Shown: piece after piece, positions 10,876 to 21,846 of the stretch
Position numbering within the stretch: the first letter of the stretch is position 1
Layout: each line of letters opens with the position of its first letter
Assembly: GCA_023052935.1 (NCBI GenBank)
Contig: CM041297.1
Location: forward strand, 106,569,563 to 106,633,562
Source: Piezodorus guildinii
Lineage: Eukaryota; Arthropoda; Insecta; Hemiptera; Pentatomidae
Direction of reading: 5' to 3'
Length of the DNA: 64,000 bases
Notes under the pieces: generated by a model
Database searches by the model: none
Told to the model about the DNA's origin: nothing
What the model saw: the letters and a program-made list of their open reading frames with translations, nothing else
Position numbers and translations under genes: made by a program

Positions 10876-11751
10876 TAATAAAAAGGATATGAATCATAAT
10901 ACTGATTTAAGTAAGGACATTGTAGGAAATAATGATTCCAAAGCGATTTTTTAGGTAAAGTTTAGCTTAATTTCCTTTTGAAACCACGAAATAAATCTCT
11001 TTGTATTGGACAGCTTATTAGCTATTCCACAGGTCAGCGATCCGCTGAAGTAGAAGTATAAATTATGCAGAGTACCTGAAGGACCGACTTGAAAATAGGT
11101 CGTTGTGGTTTGAGTGTAATAATTGGAACAACTAACTTTGGCAAGTGGTTACCAACACCACGCCCAGATTCCATTTCTGGTAAACCATAGTGTACAGCAA
11201 CAAAGGACGCAGGTCCCTGTTTTGAATTCTTAACCTTCTCAATTTCATAACTATAAATGTTTCTTACTAAAATGAAATAAAAAGCATAGAGGTTCTTTTT
11301 TTTTTTTTTTTTTTTTGAGAAATTCTTTAACAACGTTTGATATCATTTATTTTTAAGGTTGTTTTTCAATGAATTTTTATTGATTTGAGAATATTACTAC
11401 AAAATTCGTTTTATTTTTGGGAATGGGAAAGAGACCGGGATAACTATCTCCCATTGAATATTTATTAATTTCCATTTTATATACGAAAGAAAGTTTCTTT
11501 TCTTGTTAAGAACGTTTTTTTTTTTTTTCTGACTGACACTTTATTTCAACCTTGAATCAAGATTCATAGACTGGGTACTACAATCTCAGTATTCATGACT
11601 GGGTCATCTTCTACTCCCAATTTGTAGTCGGAAAGCTTATGGTTTTTCTGTGAGTTGGTTGATATTTTTTTTGTAAAATATAATTGAAGCAGTTTGATCT
11701 TTTAACGAGATATACATAAATGATTTTATTAAAACAAGATCATATGTATTT
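10876..11751. other. AT-rich DNA, no gene seen
   Basis: Only short frames. One of 99 codons on the minus strand (11034-11333) begins in a poly-T-encoded lysine run and has no recognisable domain. Confidence 0.5.
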
Positions 11752-12130
11752 TCCTAAGAAGAAATGACTTCGTTTCTCCCTGTCACGAGAACTTCCACCT
11801 GAAGTACCCTAGCCGCTATTGCCTCATGCAGCCCTTCCATCCATCTCTTTTCCGGCCGACCATTCTTCCTCTTTCCATGTGGTACATAGTGACGCGCACC
11901 TTTATGCAATTAGTCGTCAGGCATTTTCATGACATGAAGATGCTTTTTTGACTCAATGGAATTAATAATGTTCAGGGGTTTCTCGACTTTTTCCTAAGAG
12001 CTTCATATTGAACGTGTTGTAACCTAGATACCCCACAGCTTGGTCTCCAAAAATCTATTTCTAATGCGGAAAGTTCTCTTGCTGAGTCAGTTGGAATAGT
12101 CCATCTCCTTCTTATTGGATAAAGATTTAC
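11752..12130 (-). pseudogene. RTE/craniate-like LINE reverse transcriptase C-terminal relic (family L2nd)
   Basis: On the minus strand several frames together give the familiar tail of a LINE endonuclease-reverse transcriptase: SARELSALEIDFWR near 12090, then HVMKMPDD near 11925, then HGKRKNGRPEKRWMEG near 11865 and a final ARVLQVEVLVTGR segment. These correspond to the '..EMDFWRR..', '..GHV.RM.D..' and 'G.RK.GRP..RW..G' blocks of such proteins. Stops and frameshifts break it. It differs from the TTA-tailed LINE family at 14.7, 18.9, 29.9 and 55.2 kb. The family name in the call is a working label only. Confidence 0.6.
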
Positions 12131-12879
12131 GGTATACTGAAGATAATTTTACCCGATAAATTTTCAGGCACTGTTATTAGTCAGGTGTTTTAAAGCTCAA
12201 GAAGTGAATGGACGGCTGACAAAACATTATTAGTGTGCGTATTTGGTGAATTTGATTACAGTGATCTTATACATACATCTTTGTTCTATGTTGTTAGGGT
12301 CTTTCATTGTATTTTTTTCTTTAATTTGAAATACGTACTACACGGTCTTCTGGTCACAAAGTTAGGAAATGTATAGAGTAACGTTAAAACAACATTGTAT
12401 AGCAGAGGATCTAGTGAACAGCAGTAGGCCCTTTTCACAGTAGACAGTAAACGGATTTTTATCGGTCGACCTAGTTCGAAGACTGTAGCCCCGTCCAATG
12501 AGATTGAACAACACCTGTCGAGTTGTAAAAACATTGTTTAGGATACTGATCAGCGCGATAAAAATATGTTTCCCTTCTATTGCGAAATAAAAAAAATAAA
12601 TTGATTTTTCTTCTGCCGGCATTCAACAAATTATATATGTATGTATACAATTATAAATATACAACATAAACATCATTCATGATAAAATGTAAGAATTAAT
12701 AACTGAATTCTTCTAATCTAATCAAACCTTGTATTTTTCTTGTAGTTCAATTTAAGCTCAGTAATTCCATCTTGTATAGTCAGATTTCTCTTTACATCTT
12801 GTGTTAAACGAATGTACGGATGAACTAGGGATAAGTAGATCAAGAATGTGGGATGGATTTTTAATTTTGAATATATGAA
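12131..12879. other. Unrecognised DNA
   Basis: Two overlapping minus-strand frames (76 and 86 codons, 12304-12622) have no recognisable domain and are probably chance. Nothing else seen. Confidence 0.5.
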
Positions 12880-12942
12880 ATAGGAAAACTCCCAGGAAAT
12901 ACAGTCGCCGAGAAACTGGATTGAGTCACTTCAACTCGGCAT
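12880..12942. repeat. Right member of the inverted repeat pair with 10433-10495
   Basis: Contains TCGCCGAGAAACTGGA, the reverse complement of the 10.45 kb sequence, with matching flanks over about 60 bp. A GC-rich ctgggggccgggggtctcc follows at about 12957. Confidence 0.45.
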
Positions 12943-13356
12943 ATCTGTCAGAGATGCTGGGGGCCGGGGGTCTCCGAAGATGAATCTATGTTAAATTTCT
13001 TGTTTCTAATAAATAAATGATTCTATATTTGATCAGTACAAGGGAAATAAGTGACAGTTGTACGAGATTTTTTAATTTATTCTGTTTAAAATGTAGGAAA
13101 TAATCTGAATTATGGCTTGTTGACGGCACTTTTCTAAAAAAGTTTAAACAGAATTTTTTAAATATAGAATATCATACTTACGTTGGAATATCGGACTTTT
13201 CTCTCTATGTAGAACTCACATATGTCCGATCTATGAGCCATTCAATGACATTTTTATTAGTTAAAAAGGATGTGATTGACTTTTATTATTATCGATAAAT
13301 AAGGGACCGTGCGCAGTCGCCATAAAAACGTGCACCATGACAGAGTCGATGAGTCG

Positions 13357-13370
13357 TGGCGCCCGAACAG
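13357..13370 (+). other. tRNA-Lys primer-binding-site-like 14-mer
   Basis: TGGCGCCCGAACAG at 13357-13370 matches the first 14 bases of the primer-binding site used by LTR retroelements primed with tRNA-Lys. The surrounding 13300-13500 block is GC-richer than its neighbours. No LTR boundary (a CA end just upstream), polypurine tract or gag/pol frame is visible, so it could be chance or a solo scrap of an LTR element. Confidence 0.25.
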
Positions 13371-13692
13371 TTAATGGGGCGAGACAAGATGGCGCTCCCT
13401 GACTAATCGTTCTATAGACGTCGGCCTGGACCATTTATATCCATGGGGTGCACAGGTGCTTTCAGTATTCAGGAGGGTAAGGAAGGGAGGAATTTCCTAT
13501 CGTACATCTTGCATTTTATTTTATTTTTAGTTCAGGTTTTGAATATAAGTCCTTTTATGAATATACTTATGTACATTAAAATAGAAACCAGTCAGATTAC
13601 AGACAAATTATAAATCTATAAAATTGAATTGGTTGAGTGAACATGAGTGAAAAACAAGAAAGGTTAGATGCACAGGAAGAAAAAAATAAATA

Positions 13693-14602
13693 TTTACTTT
13701 CACTTACCTATATTTGAAATATATAGTAATGGGAAGTATTGCGATCGTGAAAATTTTCGAATTCCAGTTTTGAACGGAAATACTCGTACACGTTTTATGG
13801 TCCCCTGTGTCCAAATGACTAAGTCCCGCAAAAAGATCTGTATGTGTGGTAACTCCAGCGCGTGAACTAAAAGTCCTGTGAAACTGAAATTTCATATTTG
13901 AAACAACTATAAGTCCGAGATGTTACAAAAACTTTTTCATACAAAATCAGCTGACTAGAAGAGCCACTTTATACTATGCATTTTGCACATTTTTACGATT
14001 TTTTCTAAAACGGCTCAAAAGATTTTGATTAAACTCGCTATATCAATGTAGAATTTAATGGGTTTTTAATATCATGTAGATTTCATTCTGGTTGAAATAG
14101 TCTGATGAGGCTTAAATGCCGATATTTTTAAGTTTCTTCTTATAAAGTACCTTTACTTTTGTAGTTTCTATAAAAAGAAACATATTATCTTGTTATTATT
14201 GATAAAAAACATGTAATTATATAAGTTAAACGAATTCGATATCCAACTTAATGAGAAAACTGAAAAAATATTTTTTAACGTAATTTTTTTATTTTTAACA
14301 TAAGAACAGAAATTATACCTGTATTATATACTGTTGGAAAGTTAAATATAAAAAAAAAATATCTAATACACGAGCTGGTATAAGTTAATAAAGAGTGATG
14401 AAAATCCGATAAATCTAACTGATCATTTTAGATTATAATATAATCGATTTTTTAATAAAACACACGTTTCCGTAGAAATTCAATTTAAATAATTCATTAA
14501 TAGTTTCTCTTATTTTTATCTCCAACTGTATTTGAAAATTCTCTAATCAATTTTAAAAACGGATTTAAGTGAAAGTCTTGTGTTGCCCGCACCAGATTTT
14601 TA
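13693..14602 (+). mobile_element. R1 repeat, nearly full-length plus copy
   Basis: Starts ACTTTCACTTACCTATATTT and ends TTGCCCGCACCAGATTTTTA, with the subterminal AAGTGAAAGT just before the tail. It contains all R1 landmarks in order: aagtcccgcaaaaagatctg, tttcatatttgaaacaa, actatgcattttgcac, cggctcaaaagattttgat. At about 910 bp it is the best uninterrupted copy in the window. No open frame or transposase motif. The flank before it (about 13650-13685) is the reverse complement of the flank after the R1 fragment at 10.69-10.73 kb. Confidence 0.7.
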
Positions 14603-14665
14603 GGTTGAGTTGAATTATCCTAGAAGCAATAAGAGCAAAATATGATCTTTTAAAGTATAAGAAAA

Positions 14666-15236
14666 ATTATAACTAGAAAAAATGAAATCCAGGAAGAAAT
14701 AAAGTCCCGGTTAAAGGTGGGAAATGCGTGTTATTATTCAGTTGATAAGTTATTTAGTTCGCGGCTTCTATCTAAAAACTTAAAGATTAGAATTTATAAA
14801 ACTATTATTCTTCCAACGGTTCTTTACGTGGTCGCTTACTTTGAAGAATGAACAACGGCTTAAGGTTTTCGAAAATAAGGTATTGCATAAAATATTTGGT
14901 CCGAAGAGAGATGAGGCCACTGGGGAGTTTAGAAGGTTGCACAACGCGGAATTGCGGAACTTGTATCCTGTGAATATAATTGAGCTGATTGCATCGCGGA
15001 GACTCAAATGGGCTAGTAAAGTTGGGCTCGATGACGAGCGGATTCCGAGAAAGTTGGTATTCGCTGATCCGACTGGTAGGCGTCCGAAAGGTAGGCCGAA
15101 GCGGAGATGGGAGGATTGCGTTAAGGCTGATCTCGGGGGCTTGGGCTTGAATGGTGAACATTGGACGAGTCTGTGTAGGCGGAATTTGGTGGTATCGGCA
15201 TCGAACCTTCGGGTTCGCTAAGCCTATTATTATTAT
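14666..15236 (+). mobile_element. 5'-truncated LINE (TTA-tailed family), copy a, with 15-bp TSD
   Basis: Encodes the C-terminal end of a LINE reverse transcriptase. A first frame reads EIKSRLKVGNACYYS and then LSKNLKIRIYKTIILPTVLY up to about 14827. An 11-bp deletion relative to the copy at 55.27 kb then shifts the frame, which resumes from 14841 (about 126 codons) with RLKVFENKV, a GRRPKGRPKRRWEDC block and a C-terminal VVSASNLRVR. The 3' end is CCTATTATTATTATTA. Perfect direct repeats TAAAGTATAAGAAAA lie at 14651-14665 and 15237-15251. Structure (5' truncation, microsatellite tail, TSD) is typical of target-primed reverse transcription. RTE-like by my reading. Inactive here. Confidence 0.85.
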
Positions 15237-15251
15237 TAAAGTATAAGAAAA

Positions 15252-17369
15252 GCAAGGCCTTAATGTGCTTATTATTCCGTCTTGAAAAAGATGCTATCCT
15301 TGGAAACTATATAATGCTAAACAACAAAAGATTGCTGAACATTCGGTAAATATAATGACAGGTGAGACACAAATTTCGTTTTGAATATTTTTATAAAGCC
15401 ACTACGTCATATATTTGATAACATACTTCATTAAAATATATATGTAGTATTTAGGGAATAGAAACGCTGGATAAATATATAGTTTTAATTTCATATAAAA
15501 TATTATCAGTTTTTTTTAATTTTAAGTGAAGAAAAATGTAGGCTGTTGCGGCAGTCTCGGTGTTTGCTTATTTGAGAGAACTGTTTACGAATCGGTTCGG
15601 TACAACGGAGCATTTCCTATTTTTATACTGCCTTATGTTCCGTTCGGGAATCAAGAATTCGGGTCATGTAAATAAACATCCTATTGAAATCTAAAATAAA
15701 ATTTATAAAGTGAATAATATAATTTAAATAATCTTTTTATTAACGTCGTGAAATCCAAAGATGTTTAGACATTTTTGGGGCTTGTAAAATTTTATTTTTT
15801 TACGTTCACAGAGCTATATCTCAGCTGCCGAATTATTGCCTACTCTTTCAAGTTTTCCCTGTAATATGCTGTTTGTCAGATCTTCATACGTAATTTTGTT
15901 AGATAAATAGATAACTATACTGCTGCGATAGAAATTAGACAAGCATTAATCCCCAGATTCCTTGGTGCATCTAGCAATCTCATGATGATCCTGTGAGTAA
16001 GATATTGTAGACCATTCCATCGTGAGGGGAGCTTGGATGGTTCTGGTACAGGTAATTGTAATGACAGGGAGGGCTGTAAGAATAGGAAAAAGTAAAAAAA
16101 GAAAATGTGTGAAGGTCTGATGTGTTGTCGGTGATAGTGCATTATCATACACTCACACACAGTTTTTAAAGTATAATAATAAATATACAATATAGAATTT
16201 TATATAAAACTTTATCATATTTTTAAAAATTTTATCATAAATAATCTTTATTTCTTAAATGAGAGTTTTCATATTTCAAACAAAACAAAAACATCTGTAT
16301 ACTGCAATTGTTTTTTTAATTTAACTTTTTTTTTATTACTTCATCATTTTTTTTTTTTTGTTTAATCTTAACTTAAATTTAAACCTTTTAGATATTTTGT
16401 TATTGTTAAAGCCAACTTTTATAATTTAATTTTTACTAATATAACAGAAACCTTCAATATGGCAGTGAATCTAAACTATAAACATTAAGTTTGTAATTTT
16501 TTTTAAAAATTGAATTCTTTAAGTTTTGAATATATTATAGCTTAGGTTATCTTCACTATGAATTACATACTAGTCATAATAAATTGATTAATTTAAATTT
16601 TCAACATCGCTGTCAACTATCTACAAGATGTTTATAATTTTGGGTAATAGGTAATTGATAAATAATTTTTAAGGAACATAGCGAAAAATAATATACAACT
16701 CATATACTTAATTACATCAGATGTTAAGAGATACTGTACATAAAACTAACAAGAGAACAGGACATTTTTCAAAATCAGATCACTTCAACTGTATAAGAAA
16801 AAAAATACCAACTTAGAAAGAACGTTAATCCTAAACAGTTTAACGTTAAATGAAGGAAAATTCATCTTTTTGTTTTTGTACCTTAAAACAAACGAAAGAG
16901 ATTTTTAATCCTTTTTTTCATTTCATTTTTTTCTTTATTTTTCTCGACTAATTAAAGGAATTCACTACTTCATTAATTTTGTAGAAGTAAAATCATAATA
17001 AAAATGATAGCTCTCTAAAAAGTCTAAAATACAATTTTAAGAGAGTGTTTATAGCCCCTAAGAATAACTACCTCGATCAAAGGGATATTTTTAATTCCAT
17101 GGTTCTAAAAGAGAAGTTCTTATCCCTTGTTGCATCTTCTTTATATTCGCGGGCTCTATATTATTTAATGAACTATTGTTTATGTGTAATATGTATGTAT
17201 ATATATATATATTAATAGGAATCAATTTTATATAAATATCAATTAAAAGGAAGCAATTTTAATAGGATCCCATCACCTCCTGTCCCACATATCCCAACCC
17301 AGTATCTAAATAGTAATGCTATAAAGTTCCACCCGACTGTCAGGAATATGAGAGTAACCTTCGACCAAA
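15252..17369. other. AT-rich DNA, no gene seen
   Basis: Low-complexity AT-rich sequence with poly-T runs (about 16320-16365). Minus-strand frames of 68 and 91 codons near 15915-16190 have no recognisable domain. Confidence 0.5.
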
Positions 17370-18145
17370 CTTAATCCTTCAAAACTCATATTTCTGAAAT
17401 CTCCCGTCGTTCCTTTTCAACCTTAAAGCGACTGTATTCCCTCCGTCACCTATTCCTGCATAAGACCCGAAAACTCCTCGTTACCTCTCTAATATTTCCC
17501 CACATTGACTATTGCTGTACGGTATACGATGGTGTTTCTGGGGATCTCGAGGTAAAAATTAAACGCTTAATCAATTGCTTTGTCTGATTCATCTTCGGGG
17601 TCCCTAGGTACACCTCCGTGTTCCAATTTTATGGCGAGTTGAAGTGGCTTTATCCTTTTAATCGTCGCAAGTATTTCCTAGCGTCATTCCTTTACCAAGT
17701 TACCAAATCTCGCCGTCCATCATACATTTTCGACCTACAATTCAAATCCTTTGTCCATCCTCCTTGTACACGCTCCAGGCCTTCAAATTTATACAGTACG
17801 GCCCACCGAACTGCACATTAGGACAGATCCTTTCTCATTCGATCCACAATCCTATGGAATTCCATTCCTCCTTCTATCCGTCACTCCAATTCTCTTTCTA
17901 CCTTCAAATCCCGCATATTTAATCACTTAATGAATATCCAGGCTCAATAAAATTGTGATTAAGCTTTTTTATTTTTGTTGTTGTTATATTCTTATTTAAA
18001 GATGTCTATTTTACATATGTAATTATTAACTTGTTTATATGTATTTTATATGTTCTAAGACTCCAAAGAAGTTTTAGTACATTCTGTATATCTTATTCTA
18101 AAGGGACATGTCCCAGGATAATAAAGAATTTATTTATTATTTATT
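17370..18145 (+). pseudogene. Jockey-type LINE: reverse transcriptase C-terminus and 3' UTR
   Basis: The plus strand encodes a connected RT C-terminus: SEISRRSFSTLKRLYSLRHL, HIDYCCTVYDGVSGDLEVKI, then from 17618 ELKWLYPFNRRKYFLASFLY, and DRSFLIRSTILWNSIPPSI near 17830-17880. These match the '..YC..V....ELKWL...RR.YF...' and 'RSF.IRS...WNS.P..IR' blocks of Jockey-superfamily proteins. Stops at about 17588 and 17821 break it. The 3' UTR ends with a self-complementary AGGGACATGTCCC (about 18101-18113) and an AATAAAGAATTT tail. This is the longest Jockey-like relic here and a guide for the many shorter fragments. Confidence 0.7.
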
Positions 18146-18182
<37 letters not shown>

Positions 18183-18772
18183 GCTCACTCATTGTCAACA
18201 ACATGACAGGTGCGAGAATAAATAATAATTTTTTTTTAATCTATTGATATAATATATCAATAGATAAAAAAAAATCCTGTATCATTATATCATGATCAAG
18301 TTTTGAAATTTTGTAGGATTTGAGAACAAGGTTTTTTTTTAATTTTTTTTATTTCCACTTACCAATTTATGAATATATAGCAAAAGAAAGTATTGCGACC
18401 GTAGAATATTTCTAATTAGAATAATGTTCTAAGACTCCAAAGAAGTTTTTGTACATTCTGTATATCTTATTCTAAAGGGACATGTCCCAGGATAATAAAG
18501 AATTTATTTATTATTTATTATATATATATGCTCACTCATTGTCAACAACATGACGTGCGAGAATAGATAATAATTTTTTTTAATCTATTGATATAATATA
18601 TCAATGGATAAAAAAAAATCCTGTATCATTATATCATGATCAAGTTTCTGAAATTTTGTAGGATTTGAGAACAAGGTTGTTTTGTTTTTTTGTTTTTTTT
18701 ATTTCCACTTACCAATTTATGGAATATATAGTAAAAGAAAGTATTGCGACCGTAGAATATTTCTAATTAGAT
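18051..18772. repeat. Tandem direct duplication, unit about 370 bp
   Basis: 18051-18420 and 18425-18772 are near-identical. Each unit starts at TGTTCTAAGACTCCAAAGAA in the LINE 3' UTR, passes the AGGGACATGTCCC end, a hairpin ATCTATTGATATA/TATATCAATAGAT, and the first about 70 bp of an R1 copy. The units differ by a longer (TA)n in the first and a few substitutions, so the duplication followed both insertions. Confidence 0.8.
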
Positions 18773-19631
18773 TTTTACCGGAAATACACTTTTTAGGGTC
18801 TAGGATAAGATTAAGTCTAGGGAGAAGACAGAAAGTCATATGAAACTAAAATTTCATATTTAAGACAAGTATACGCCCGAGAATTAAGGCTGATCTCGGG
18901 GCTTGGGCTTGACCGGTGAACATTGGACGAGTCTATGCAGGCGAAGTTTGGTGGTATCGGCATCGAACCTTCGGTTCGTAAGCCTATTATTATTATTATT
19001 ATACGCCCGAGATGTTGCAGTAACTTTTGAATCAAATCACTAACAAGAAGAGCTACTTTATAATATGCATTTAGCACCTTTTTACGATGTTCTCAAAAAA
19101 CGGCTCAACGATTTTGATTCAACTTCTTAAATTGACGTAAAATGAAATGAGCTTTAACATCATGTTTTATTCTGATTGAAATAGTCTGACAGGGTTTAAT
19201 TTCCGATATTTTAAATTTTCTTCCACTAAAACATCATTAATTTTGTAGTTTCTATGAAAATAACGATATCATATTTTTAGCACTGGTTAAAAACTGATAA
19301 ATATATAATTTGAACTAATACTATATCTAACTAAAGGAGAAAAGAGAAAAATATTTTTTCACGTTTCATAGTTGTTTTTTTTGGACAGAAAAACAGTAAT
19401 TTAGACTTATAATGTACTGGTGAAAAGCTAAATATCTTAGAAAAAATGTTATCTTACAGAGAAAGTTGTAAAAGTTATTGTAGAGTAATGAAAAGCAGAT
19501 AAAATTTAATGTTTCTATTGAAATTCAAAGTAATTAATTAATTTTTTAGCAATTTATTTTCTTATCCCAATTTTTTGTAAAATTTTTAAATTGACTTTAA
19601 CAACGGAGGTAAGTGAAAGTCGTGTGTTGAG
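18702..19631 (+). mobile_element. R1 repeat, plus copy with a LINE inserted in it
   Basis: Begins with a TTTCCACTTACC variant of the R1 end and finishes at GGAGGTAAGTGAAAGTCGTG (19615-19625 region). It is interrupted at 18882-18999 by a short LINE. Landmarks actaatatgcatttagcacc and gttctcaaaaaacggctcaa are present. Non-coding. Confidence 0.65.
18882..18999 (+). mobile_element. Very short 5'-truncated LINE (TTA-tailed family), copy b
   Basis: 118 bp corresponding to the last part of the LINE at 14.7 and 55.2 kb: aaggctgatctcgggg, ttgaccggtgaacattgg, tcgaaccttcggttcg, then CCTATTATTATTATTAT. Flanked by perfect 12-bp direct repeats TATACGCCCGAG (18870-18881 and 19000-19011) that occur once in uninterrupted R1 copies. 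A textbook truncated retroposition event. Confidence 0.85.
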
Positions 19632-20560
19632 CTTTTTTTTTTTTTTTAATTTATTTTGTTTATTTATTTGTAAGCTAAAATATACAATTATTTTTTATAG
19701 CTGAAATCAGGGGATTTTCGGGATTAATTTGACAAATGCCGTGACTATAAATAAAACAAATTATTTTACGAGATGAACGAAAATAATCATTACCTTACAA
19801 TATTTGATGACTGTTAGTTGTAATGGAAATTGACGCCGAGAGGCTGGAAAACTTCTGCTGGACCGAAGCCAAAGCAGATCCTCCCTAACCCAAATAGCTC
19901 TGGCAGTCACATCACTTATAAATAATTCATTCGCTAACCCTAGGGTTAGTTTGGTCCAGATAGATGCCATGACATATCGACAATACTGACACATTTATTA
20001 TTATTCTCCGTGTCATCATGCATTATTTTTCTTGACAGTCAATATGACAGGGGTTATGATACTCTGTGGTGGCACAACTATTGTGATTTTTAAAGGAAGT
20101 CATTATTTATGTTCCCCCTTAATTAATAGAAACTGTCCGGACAGCATGAATAGAAGGATAGTCTTTAGGGGACAGTTGAAAAATGTCATGTCTTCGAAAT
20201 GGTTTTGAACAAGTCAGCCTGTGTTTTTCATAATTATACTTCAAAGAATAATGACCATAGTTTTTTAATTAGTGATATAATATTGTATCTGTCTTAGGAG
20301 CGAAACGTAAGTACTATTTCAGCTGCCGGGAAAACATTTTTGACAGCTTTAAGATCTGTAACGGCATCTGACAGTCTTATGACAAGTGAATCACTTGATG
20401 AATAAGACCAAATTTAAGAAAAAAAATAATAAAATAACTTCTTAAATCTTGTTCTAAGGTGCTAGAAATTTACAGGAACTATATCATTTTATAATGATGC
20501 AGGAAATAAAATAGAAATAAATATTTTCATTAAAATGAATGAAATACCAATGAAAAAATC
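19632..20560. other. Unrecognised AT-rich DNA
   Basis: No gene seen. A perfect 16-bp palindrome CTAACCCTAGGGTTAG lies at 19934-19949. A 77-codon minus frame around it has no recognised domain. Confidence 0.5.
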
Positions 20561-20803
20561 TGACACATGATTTGTAATTACCTCCTTTTCAAAATCGATC
20601 TAAGAACTTTTGAAAGAAGTTAGGGTTGAAAAAAGGTGTAATTCTATAACTTGAGTTATGATAGAAACATGTGTTCCAGATTCAATAATATAACATTACT
20701 AATTATTATCTACAACAAGCACTTGATTTTTTGTCACACTTTACTGACTCATACAACGTGGATTTTTTTTAGATAATATTTATTCTGAAATTTAGCTTTA
20801 AAT

Positions 20804-20884
<81 letters not shown>

Positions 20885-21130
20885 CACATCTATATTACTA
20901 TTTTTATTTGAGGGGGAAAAAACAACCTAAAAAATCAAATGAAACTAAATCCACATTAATTTTACATCGATAAAGTGTGTTCAATCAAAACCGTTGAAAT
21001 CGTTTTTTATAAAAATATAAATAGGTGCAAAATGAATGATATTAAGTTACACTTCTGGTCAGTCAGGTTTTTTGGAAAAGTTGCAGTTACATTTCAGGCA
21101 GATGCTTATCATAGTTTCCTACGTTTGGTT
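20561..21130 (-). mobile_element. Degenerate R1 copy containing a (TA)n tract
   Basis: Minus-strand R1 landmarks are recognisable (aattacctccttttcaaaatcg near 20580, aaaataggtgcaaaatg near 21025), but the copy is diverged and lacks both clean ends. A long (TA)n run fills about 20806-20882. Confidence 0.45.
20806..20882. repeat. (TA)n microsatellite
   Basis: About 77 bp of uninterrupted AT dinucleotide inside an old R1 copy. Confidence 0.95.
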
Positions 21131-21795
21131 TTTAAACCACACTTAAAAACAAACGCATGCATACTTTATTGAAAACTCCGACTTCGACAATTATCGCAAA
21201 ATTATAAAGTATTGCAAATAATGATATACTTTCCAGATGCCTCGACTTGTATTCTAGGAAGGTAGAGTTGGGTCTGCAATAAGCTCGAAACTCCTGATTT
21301 ATCGTCTGACTATTGCCAAGCAATATTAAGACTAATTGTATTCGGTAACTGTGCCAAACTACAGTCCTCAATCTGATTAAACTCACCCTATTTTTTTTTT
21401 TTTTTCAGGGCAAAAGTACGTTACTAACCAAGATTTAAACTGGATTCTATTGGCTTTGGTTTTATATATGAAATCCAAAACTTTTATTTATAAGTATTTT
21501 TTCCTTTATTTTTCAAAACTCTTATATTACTGGAGAATGATAATTAGAATGAATGTAGACTAAGAAAAAGAATAGATTGAGTGTACCAGTTCTTCAGAAT
21601 ATTAATGTTAATTACACCGATTAATATTTATTTGTATAAATAAATATGAAATGTAAATAATTACAATAAAAATCCATAAAACACGTTAAATAAACATTGT
21701 AGCGCACCCCTTAACTCGGTACAATGTTAATAGCATTAAACTAATGGAGGTTATATTCCATTAGGGTAATGGATCTGCTTTATTCTCTCCCTTCC

Positions 21796-21846
<51 letters not shown>

